A stretch of DNA of 16,455 bases from JBHJGU01 sp050331475. Its GTDB lineage: Bacteria; Pseudomonadota; Alphaproteobacteria; Caulobacterales; Maricaulaceae. The stretch spans positions 1 through 16,455 of the forward strand of contig JBHJGU010000018.1 of assembly GCA_050331475.1 (NCBI GenBank). Reading direction: 5' to 3'. A program made the position numbers and the translations under genes. Positions 1-5,786 of the stretch are shown here, in pieces; the stretch's first letter is position 1, and the number at the start of each line of letters is the position of its first letter. Under the pieces are notes generated by a model. The model saw nothing but the letters and a program-made list of their open reading frames with translations, was not told where the DNA came from and did not search any database.

Positions 1-2520
1 CGGCGCCGGCGTCGGCGGCGGCTTGGCGGCCCGGCGCGGCGGCGCGCGACGCCAAAGTTCCGGCGCTGTCGCGGTCTCACACCCGGTCTCAGCTGCGGTC
101 TCGGGAGGAGGGCTCGCCCGCTGCGCCCGTCTGCAGCCCAGCGCGCGCAATACCCCCGCAAGGTCTTCGTGCGAGCACCCGAGGAGCGCTGTCATGCTTG
201 GGGTCAACGAAAACCGATCTTTGGGCGTGGCCGGGTCGGCTTCCTGGGTGCGGATCAGGCGCGCGAGCCGGTCTAAAATGTCCAAGCGCACCGCCCGGGG
301 CCCCGCGGGAAAAAACCCCGCCGCGGCGTAGCGCGCCCAAGGTCCCGGGGGCGTCTCCACCGGAGCCGAGGTCAGCCCCGGGCCGGGCAGAAACGGTCGC
401 GCGCCCGCATCTTGAGGGCCGAAGGCGTAAAGCAACGCGGTCAATCGCGCTGCGCGCGGTTTGACCAGCGCGGGCAGGTAAAGCGCGTATTCGCCGAACG
501 CGACACCTAAGGCTTTGAGCGCGCGACGCTCTTGGGCGGACAGCGCCTGCGCCTCGGTGCGGATGTCGCTGCGGGCGACCGCGCCAAACCCCTCAAACAG
601 GCGATACGCGATCCCGCGCGCCAATCCGGTCAACCCGCCGTCTTCGATGGCGTGCTCCAAATCCAACAAAGGCTTTAGGTCGGTGGCGATCCGCCGGGCC
701 AGCCAAGTTTCGATCCGCCGCTCCGCGCGCGCGCGCATCTCGCTCGCGCCCAATTCCCCACCGATGAGCCGGACCCGGGGATGCAGGGCGTCCGGCCCAG
801 GAACCAGCTGCGCCGTCTCGCGCCCCTCCCAAGCGATGCGGCCGGTGATCTCCAGCGCAAACGCCTCATCGGGGGCGCGCACCAGGGCGCCGAGCCGGCG
901 GTTCAACTCTGGACGGAGCGCTTTTTCCGCCGCGTTCCGCAACGCTTTCTCTTCAAGTCCGCGACCGAGATGGTCGATCGAGAAGGCCAGCCCGTCGAGG
1001 CGGCCGACGAAATGGCCCTCCACCAACACCTGGCCTTGCGAGTCCACCGCCGCGATCAGGTCCTGGCGCGCCTTGAGCCCGCGCAACAGGGCGGAGGTGC
1101 GCCGATCGATAAAGCGCTGCACCAGCCGGTCGTGCAGCGCGTCGGACAAGGCGTCCTCCACCGCGCGCGCTTCGGCCCGCCAATGGTCCGCATCCTCGAT
1201 CCAATCGGCCCGATTGGCCACATAAGCCCAGGTGCGCACATGGGCGAGACGATGGGCGAGCGCGTCCACATCGCCTTCGGTCGTGTTCAGTTCCTTAAGC
1301 CGGTTCGCCATCCAATCCTGCGGGATGCGACCGTCGCCCGCGCTGAGATGGTCATAAATCGACCCGAGCAATAAGACGTGGCGATCCAGGGTGACCTTGC
1401 AGAAGTCCGGGATTTGGCACACCTCCCACAACCGGCGCACCGCGGCGCGGCCGTCCGCGCGCTCGGCGATGTCGGGATCGCGCGCGAGCAAGCGCAACGC
1501 CGCCTCATCGGTCGCCCGGTCCACCCGCTGGAGCAGGGGATCGGGCGCGGGCGCGCTCAGCGACCCGATCAGCGCGTTGAGGCTTGAGAACCGCAGGTCC
1601 GCGTTGCGCCATTGCACGGTTTGCAAAGGCTCGAATTGATGGTTTTCGATCCGCGCGATGACATCAGCGGACAATTCCGGCGCATCCCCGGTCACCCCAA
1701 ACGTACCGTCGGTGCGAAACCGGCCGGCCCGTCCCGCGATTTGGCCGATTTCATGGGCGTGCAGCTTGCGTCGCCGACGCCCGTCAAACTTTGTCAAGCC
1801 CGCGAACGCCACATGGTCGACGTCCATGTTCAGCCCCATGCCGATGGCGTCAGTCGCAATGAGGTAGTCGACTTCGCCCGACTGATAAAGCTCCACCTGG
1901 GCGTTGCGCGTGCGCGGGCTGAGCGAGCCCATCACTACCGCCGCGCCGCCGCGCTGGCGGCGCACCAATTCGGCGATGGCGTAAACTTGCTCCGCCGAAA
2001 ACGCCACAATGGCCGTGCGCCGGGGCAGCTTGGCGAGTTTTTTGGACCCCGCATAGGTGAGTTTCGAGAACCGCTCGCGCGGATCGCCTTCCGCGCCCGG
2101 GGCCAATTGGCGCGCGATCGGACGCAAGGACTCCGCGCCCAAGAACACGGTCTCCTGGGTTCCGCGCGCATGCAGGATGTGGTCGGTGAAGACGTGTCCG
2201 CGCTCAGAATCGGCGGCCAGTTGAGCCTCATCCAGCGCTAAAAAGGCGAAGTCGCGGCCGCGCGGCATCGCCTCTGCGGTGCAAACAAAATAGCGCGCTT
2301 GGTCGGGCAGGATTTTCTCCTCCCCGGTGACCAAAGCGACCGCCCGCGGCCCTTTGATTTTGACGATGCGGTCATAGACTTCCCGCGCCAGCAAGCGCAG
2401 CGGCAAGCCGATAACGCCGGTGGTGTGGGCGCACATGCGCTCCACCGCCAAATGGGTCTTGCCCGTATTGGTCGGTCCCAACACCAAGCTGACCGGCGCG
2501 TCTTCGCGGAAACCGCCCAT
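1..2520 (-). CDS. SUV3/MgpS-type ATP-dependent RNA/DNA helicase, 3' end off window
   Basis: An 840-codon open frame runs from the ATG at 2520 off the left edge, so the C-terminus is missing. It is a superfamily 2 helicase of the alphaproteobacterial SUV3/MgpS-like type, expected to unwind RNA using ATP in the cytoplasm. Visible motifs are Walker A GPTNTGKT (residues 15-22), the DEAD-type box DEAQ (97-100) and motif VI QIAGRAGR (260-267). A long helical C-terminal region follows, then a tail rich in Pro, Ala and Arg (ELWRRAPPRRAAKPPP) at the edge. The ATG is the only one in frame after the TAG at 2596-2598. It has no clear Shine-Dalgarno, so a non-ATG start up to 25 codons earlier is possible. 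The family call is firm from the motifs; the exact substrate is unknown. Confidence 0.9.
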   Translation of the reverse strand, partial: MGGFREDAPVSLVLGPTNTGKTHLAVERMCAHTTGVIGLPLRLLAREVYDRIVKIKGPRAVALVTGEEKILPDQARYFVCTAEAMPRGRDFAFLALDEAQLAADSERGHVFTDHILHARGTQETVFLGAESLRPIARQLAPGAEGDPRERFSKLTYAGSKKLAKLPRRTAIVAFSAEQVYAIAELVRRQRGGAAVVMGSLSPRTRNAQVELYQSGEVDYLIATDAIGMGLNMDVDHVAFAGLTKFDGRRRRKLHAHEIGQIAGRAGRFRTDGTFGVTGDAPELSADVIARIENHQFEPLQTVQWRNADLRFSSLNALIGSLSAPAPDPLLQRVDRATDEAALRLLARDPDIAERADGRAAVRRLWEVCQIPDFCKVTLDRHVLLLGSIYDHLSAGDGRIPQDWMANRLKELNTTEGDVDALAHRLAHVRTWAYVANRADWIEDADHWRAEARAVEDALSDALHDRLVQRFIDRRTSALLRGLKARQDLIAAVDSQGQVLVEGHFVGRLDGLAFSIDHLGRGLEEKALRNAAEKALRPELNRRLGALVRAPDEAFALEITGRIAWEGRETAQLVPGPDALHPRVRLIGGELGASEMRARAERRIETWLARRIATDLKPLLDLEHAIEDGGLTGLARGIAYRLFEGFGAVARSDIRTEAQALSAQERRALKALGVAFGEYALYLPALVKPRAARLTALLYAFGPQDAGARPFLPGPGLTSAPVETPPGPWARYAAAGFFPAGPRAVRLDILDRLARLIRTQEADPATPKDRFSLTPSMTALLGCSHEDLAGVLRALGCRRAQRASPPPETAAETGCETATAPELWRRAPPRRAAKPPPTPAP

Positions 2521-2679
2521 AATGTCGGGCAATTTGACGCCGAACGGCGAGTCTCGCAAGGCGCTGCGAACCGAAAGCCCGGCCTGTGGAAAAAGCTAGA
2601 ACGTAGCGCGAACAAATCGCGCGCGAATCACTAACGCCCAATGCTCCGGCTTTGTTCACCGCTAGATATGGGGGTCAAA

Positions 2680-3462
2680 TCACTTTTGGCCTACAAGGCC
2701 CAAAGGCGGCCCATCGGCGACGATCCGGCTGGCGCGGATGACCGCTGAGCCGAAGCTCAACCGTCCGCGGAATTTAACTGGCGCGATCACGCCCGGCGCT
2801 ACGGTCGCCATCCACATCTCCACGACGATCGGGGTTTCGGGGATGTCGTCCGCGTCAAACCCGGCGATCGGGACATAGGTCATTTCGCACTTTCGCGCGG
2901 GGCCGTCATAGGCGCGGGTTTTGACGGCGTCGGGGCCCAAGTCGCGCAACACCATGTCGTAACGCTGCTTGCCGTCGAAGATTTTCGCGCCGGGCGCGCA
3001 CGGCGTACTCGGATGGTGCAGGAAAAAGCTCACGATCGCGGTGAGCGTATCAACCGCTTCGCGCTTCTGCGCCGGGGTCGCGGGCGGTTCGCCGAGCGAT
3101 CCCAGGGGCGGGTCGGCGGTGACCGTCACCGCGTCGGCGCTTCGGGTGATGAGGGTGCGTCGGTTTTTTCGACCGTCGAGATTGGCGTGATCGTAACGCC
3201 GCGGGACCAGCCGCCCATGATCGTCGCGCACGCCCGTCGCGTTCGCCGTGATCACCGCGCGCTTGACCCATCGGCCCAGACCAATGGTGCGGTAGACCCC
3301 CTCCGCCTCATAAGCCTCGGCCTCAAGCGCTGCCGTCACCGACAGATCGATCAGCGGCAGACGTAGAAATGTGACGCGATAGTCGGCTTCGAGCCGCAAA
3401 GGGATCGCCGCCCCCGGCGCGGCGAGGATAAGGCTCGTTAAAACCGTCAAAGCTTTCCGCAT
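2680..3462 (-). CDS. Secreted DUF3108-family protein
   Basis: A 260-residue protein with an N-terminal signal peptide (about residues 1-19, hydrophobic LTVLTSLILAAPGAA). The body looks like DUF3108: early beta-rich segments (LRLEADYRVTFLRLPLIDLSV), the motif RYDHANLDGRKNRR near residue 90, and a C-terminal stretch ending in VKFRGRLSFGSAVIRASRI. DUF3108 proteins are predicted periplasmic and of unknown function; I infer export from the signal sequence only. The gene lies on the same strand as the helicase, 159 bp upstream of it, and diverges from rpmB across 208 bp. The ATG at 3462 follows the sequence GGATTGCGCC without a strong ribosome site. The family assignment is from remembered pattern, not a search. 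Confidence 0.75.
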   Translation of the reverse strand: MRKALTVLTSLILAAPGAAIPLRLEADYRVTFLRLPLIDLSVTAALEAEAYEAEGVYRTIGLGRWVKRAVITANATGVRDDHGRLVPRRYDHANLDGRKNRRTLITRSADAVTVTADPPLGSLGEPPATPAQKREAVDTLTAIVSFFLHHPSTPCAPGAKIFDGKQRYDMVLRDLGPDAVKTRAYDGPARKCEMTYVPIAGFDADDIPETPIVVEMWMATVAPGVIAPVKFRGRLSFGSAVIRASRIVADGPPLGLVGQK

Positions 3463-3538
3463 GGCGCAATCCTAGCCCGGGCGTTCGGACGCGCGCCAGC
3501 GCGCATGCGAACCGGGCCTCGCCTAACCGCCGCTGGTC

Positions 3539-3567
3539 TTGACGCCCTCGCGCCCTTTGGCTATTCC
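3539..3567 (+). promoter_or_regulatory. Predicted sigma-70 promoter of rpmB
   Basis: TTGACG (3539-3544) and TATTCC (3562-3567) are separated by exactly 17 bp. They point toward rpmB, giving a 5' leader of roughly 95 nt. It is the best promoter match in the 208-bp gap between the DUF3108 gene and rpmB. Not tested. Confidence 0.5.
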
Positions 3568-3670
3568 CCGCGGTCTCGCATGGAGGTCCGCCTTCAGGCG
3601 CAGGATCTCATTTTGGGTTTGCCGATCGGTCGGAACTTAAGGCTCCGCCCGACGAGAGATAGAGACGAGC

Positions 3671-3967
3671 ATGGCGCGGCGCTGCGAATTGACGGGCAAA
3701 GGTCCGGTGGTGGGCAACAATGTCAGCCACGCGAACAATAAAACCAAGCGGCGGTGGCTGCCCAATTTGGTGCGCGCGACGCTCAGCTCGGACGTTCTGG
3801 CGCGCCGGTTCAAAATGCGGATCAGCGCGGCCGCGCTGCGCTCGGTGGACCACACCGGCGGGCTCGACGCGTTTTTGTTGAAAGCGCGCGAGGACGCCTT
3901 GTCGCCTAGCGCGCGCCAGATCAAACGCGATATTCAAAAGAAAATCGCCGAGCGCGCTGCGGCTTAA
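3671..3967 (+). CDS. rpmB: 50S ribosomal protein bL28
   Basis: A 98-residue bL28, the usual length for alphaproteobacteria. It has the N-terminal pattern MARRCELTGKGPVVGNNVSH, then KTKRRWLPNL, a central beta segment RFKMRISAAALRSVDH, and a basic helical tail ending AERAAA. It is a structural protein of the large ribosomal subunit. The ATG at 3671 gives the expected N-terminus; a purine-rich stretch (GAGAGATAGAGACGAG) sits just upstream. The gene appears intact even though a foreign insert begins at its stop codon. Its last 139 bp, including the stop, recur at 5597-5735 with a single mismatch. Its transcription is probably ended by the hairpin at 4099-4118 inside the insert. Confidence 0.97.
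   Translation: MARRCELTGKGPVVGNNVSHANNKTKRRWLPNLVRATLSSDVLARRFKMRISAAALRSVDHTGGLDAFLLKAREDALSPSARQIKRDIQKKIAERAAA
3829..3967 (+). repeat. Direct repeat, left copy (3' end of intact rpmB)
   Basis: These 139 bp match 5597-5735 at a constant offset of 1768 bp. The only difference is at 3958 (T) against 5726 (G), a synonymous change in an alanine codon. The match ends exactly with the stop codon TAA: the next bases are T here and C in the other copy. On the 5' side identity drops sharply at 3828, leaving only weak similarity before that point. Confidence 0.95.
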
Positions 3968-4085
3968 TTTTAGTAGATCTTGAGCGCATGGGGTGCGGCC
4001 GCTATTGATCGCCGTGCTCCACCAAGATCATTCGTCGTCATCATGGGCGATAGTCGACTGGCAGACGGTGCGTTTACCCAGGCTG

Positions 4086-5195
4086 TCAGGATGCTTTTGC
4101 CGCTTCGGCGGCTTTTTTCAAACGATCGCTATCCATCCAGTCTCGATAGATCGGATCATTTATCAAATCTGTGAACCGGAAACGACGTTCGGACGGCTGA
4201 TATCGAAATTCGGCGTCTCCGCTGGCCAAGAACTGCACCATCATATCGCACAATGGGAAATCTGAGTTCGACGCTTCAAGCCACGTGAATTGGCCACGTT
4301 CATTGACTTCGAGAAAAACATATTCACCCGTCGGTGTGACGATAAAATCGAATGCGCCAAAATAAAGCCCTAAGCGTGCCATAAGATTACGACATCGATT
4401 GTATATGATGTCTGGCAACACGTGTTGTTCCATTGGAAGATCTAATTGACGCATTCGCCAATCAATCATTGATGCAGGTGATGATTGAGAGTCGACGGCG
4501 ACGGCGAAGTAATCCGCGCCCATAAACGTTGCTCTCACTTCAAATGCTTTCTCAATGCGCGCTTGAAAAATCCCCGGTGTCATTTGCAGGACGTCTGGAA
4601 CGGGTAAGTTGTCGACGGTCACAACCGTTGTTGGAAGGAGCGCATATTTCTCTTTGTCTAGGCGCCAGCGCATTTGTCGAAACGGCTTATAAATTGTCTG
4701 GTGCGGTTTATTGCTGTTTATAAAACTTCTGATTTCCTCGAAGGAGTTTGAAAACAAGCTGGGTGGAACATGGAATCCCTCGTCTATTGCGAGGCGTGTT
4801 TGATTGATTTTACTGTCAGCACGTCCAAGCGACTCTAGGGGATTTACCCAAAACGCATCTTGCGCAACTCCGTGAATAACTGCGTCGAAAAATACTGAAT
4901 TTTCGCGAAAAATGAATTCTTGATCGTCTTGTTCGTAGCTGAAGGATGGTGGCGACGGTTCGTCGATACGCCGGCGCCAAACCAGCTCGTAGCCAGAATG
5001 AAGCGCGTTGAGCTCGGCGCCATCAAGCTTTACGGATGAATTGGGTTGCTTAAAATCTATAGTATGGACAGCAACATTTGGCAAATCGCTGCATCGAATG
5101 ATGTCGATATTTAAACCTAGCCGAATAAGGCCCGTTGCTATCAAGTAAGTCGGCTGATCGAGTCTCTGCGTAATTATTAAGTGCGTGGACGGCAT
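4086..5195 (-). CDS. Graspetide (microviridin-type) ATP-grasp peptide ligase
   Basis: A 369-residue ATP-grasp enzyme of the MvdC/MvdD (RimK-like) group. These cytoplasmic enzymes use ATP to join Ser/Thr/Lys side chains to Asp/Glu side chains of a precursor peptide, forming macrocyclic esters or amides. Visible landmarks are LVWRRR (71-76), the linker SKINQTRLAIDEGFHVPPSL (128-147), IYKPF (168-172) with a likely ATP-binding lysine, PGIFQARIEKAFEVRATFMG (207-226), IDWR (244-247), and the metal-binding set FGAFDF (279-284) with FLEVNERGQFTWLE (294-307). The length suits the family. It lies 51 nt downstream of the precursor gene on the same strand, so it probably shares its transcript. The ATG at 5195 lacks a strong ribosome site. 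The tail KKAAEAAKAS doubles on the other strand as a terminator hairpin. Ester versus amide chemistry cannot be told from sequence. Confidence 0.88.
   Translation of the reverse strand: MPSTHLIITQRLDQPTYLIATGLIRLGLNIDIIRCSDLPNVAVHTIDFKQPNSSVKLDGAELNALHSGYELVWRRRIDEPSPPSFSYEQDDQEFIFRENSVFFDAVIHGVAQDAFWVNPLESLGRADSKINQTRLAIDEGFHVPPSLFSNSFEEIRSFINSNKPHQTIYKPFRQMRWRLDKEKYALLPTTVVTVDNLPVPDVLQMTPGIFQARIEKAFEVRATFMGADYFAVAVDSQSSPASMIDWRMRQLDLPMEQHVLPDIIYNRCRNLMARLGLYFGAFDFIVTPTGEYVFLEVNERGQFTWLEASNSDFPLCDMMVQFLASGDAEFRYQPSERRFRFTDLINDPIYRDWMDSDRLKKAAEAAKAS
4099..4118 (+). terminator. Rho-independent terminator for rpmB, antisense to the ligase 3' end
   Basis: On the plus strand GCCGC (4099-4103), the loop TTCG (4104-4107) and GCGGC (4108-4112) form a perfect 5-bp stem closed by the extra-stable C(UUCG)G tetraloop. 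Six T follow at 4113-4118. It is oriented to stop transcription from rpmB 132 nt after its stop codon. It lies wholly inside the ligase coding region. On the minus strand the hairpin is followed by A, not T, so it should not end ligase transcription. Confidence 0.65.
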
Positions 5196-5246
5196 GGGTC
5201 GTACGACAAAATGGGCCAGGTGTCGTCGACACCCAGCCCGTTATTC

Positions 5247-5447
5247 CTAATTGTCAGTAAAAATAAAGGTGCCTGCGGTCGGGAAGAATCCGTCATCGCA
5301 TGCCGTAGATGAAAACGTAAGCGTTCCCGGTTCGTCTCCGGGAGGGCCGCCTTCGTCACAAACCCCACCCGTAACTGTGAGTAATTCTTCTTGAGACAGT
5401 TCCGTTGCTACTTTGCGACCTAGCAATTGGTTCTTGTGATTATCCAT
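5247..5447 (-). CDS. Putative graspetide precursor peptide
   Basis: A 66-residue peptide just upstream of the ligase, almost certainly its substrate. The leader (about 1-28) ends in the double-glycine-like pattern LSQEELLTVTGG, known from RiPP leaders cut by C39-type proteases. The core (29-66) is packed with possible ring partners: hydroxyls T42, T44, S46, S47, T48, T57, T60, T64 and acids D31, E32, D38, E39, D51, D52, D65. Two related segments, GTLTFSSTACDD (41-52) and GTFIFTDN (59-66), suggest two core motifs. Cys30 and Cys50 could form a disulfide. The start ATG at 5447 is preferred over one at 5489 because AAGGAAAGGG lies 6 nt before it and the leader then begins cleanly. The classical microviridin leader motif PFFARFL is absent. 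I do not recognise a named product. Confidence 0.8.
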   Translation of the reverse strand: MDNHKNQLLGRKVATELSQEELLTVTGGVCDEGGPPGDEPGTLTFSSTACDDGFFPTAGTFIFTDN

Positions 5448-5538
5448 TCCAATCCCTTTCCTTGTTGTCCAGTCGCGATCGCCGCACACTGTTATTCAAG
5501 ACTAGACGATCTGGAGCTTTTCGCAATCATCTTTTTCA

Positions 5539-5567
5539 ATCCCAAGATAACGAATCTGAGAGGTCAA
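5539..5567 (-). promoter_or_regulatory. Possible promoter of the graspetide genes
   Basis: Reading on the minus strand, TTGACC (5567-5562) and TGGGAT (5544-5539) are 17 bp apart, about 90 nt before the precursor ATG. The -35 matches alphaproteobacterial sigma-70 sites well; the -10 is poor. It is the best candidate seen and would belong to the insert itself. Confidence 0.25.
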
Positions 5568-5594
5568 GCATGGCGATTTACAACGCGGATCCGT

Positions 5595-5735
5595 ATGGCC
5601 GCGCTGCGCTCGGTGGACCACACCGGCGGGCTCGACGCGTTTTTGTTGAAAGCGCGCGAGGACGCCTTGTCGCCTAGCGCGCGCCAGATCAAACGCGATA
5701 TTCAAAAGAAAATCGCCGAGCGCGCGGCGGCTTAA
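5595..5735 (+). pseudogene. rpmB: Displaced 3' fragment of rpmB (C-terminal 46 codons)
   Basis: This is the right-hand copy of the repeat (5597-5735). It encodes the bL28 C-terminus from AALRSVDH to AERAAA and its stop codon, without the RNA-binding N-terminal half. An ATG at 5595-5597 is in frame and could in principle give a 46-residue peptide, but there is no clear ribosome site. Upstream in the same frame RFTTRIRMAAL resembles RFKMRISAAAL of the intact gene (7 of 11 identical), so a little more of a diverged rpmB may survive. It sits 51 bp before the amidohydrolase and most likely marks the original rpmB end before the insertion. Confidence 0.8.
5597..5735 (+). repeat. Direct repeat, right copy
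   Basis: Partner of 3829-3967: 138 of 139 bases are identical, and the single difference is G at 5726. It ends at TAA, after which the sequence returns to the high-GC backbone leading into the amidohydrolase. Confidence 0.95.
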
Positions 5736-5753
5736 CTGGCCTCGTTCGTCCGA

Positions 5754-5773
5754 CCCGGCGATTATGCGCCGGG
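5754..5773 (+). promoter_or_regulatory. Hairpin in the amidohydrolase 5' region
   Basis: CCCGGCG (5754-5760) and CGCCGGG (5767-5773) form a perfect 7-bp stem around ATTATG. No T-run follows, so it is not a standard terminator. Its 3' arm runs into the GGGGAGA ribosome site of the gene at 5787, so it may influence translation or be a relic of the original rpmB 3' untranslated region. Confidence 0.4.
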
Positions 5774-5786
5774 GAGACGACCTTTC

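Larger units (their letters stand above)
3968..5596. mobile_element. Low-GC graspetide mini-island inserted at the rpmB 3' end
   Basis: This stretch lies between two direct copies of the rpmB 3' end and is clearly lower in GC than its surroundings. Sample 60-base lines count 22 G+C (4681-4740) and 24 (5521-5580), against 43 in the amidohydrolase line 5881-5940. It contains a RiPP precursor gene and one ATP-grasp ligase gene, both opposite to rpmB. No integrase, transposase, terminal inverted repeat or transporter gene is visible. The arrangement of an intact gene at one junction and a displaced 3' fragment at the other is what site-specific integration into a gene end leaves behind. The unusually long repeat also allows homologous or duplication-based origins. 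Confidence 0.75.

Noticed and set aside
515..2241. Plus-strand frames at 515-1225 and 1612-2241
   Set aside because: Both are antisense to the helicase, which shows conserved helicase motifs through this stretch in its own frame.
5427..5735. A 102-codon plus-strand frame joining unrelated sequence to the bL28 C-terminus
   Set aside because: It starts with TTG antisense to the precursor gene and has no ribosome site. The L28 part is explained by the direct repeat, so I treat it as a fragment.
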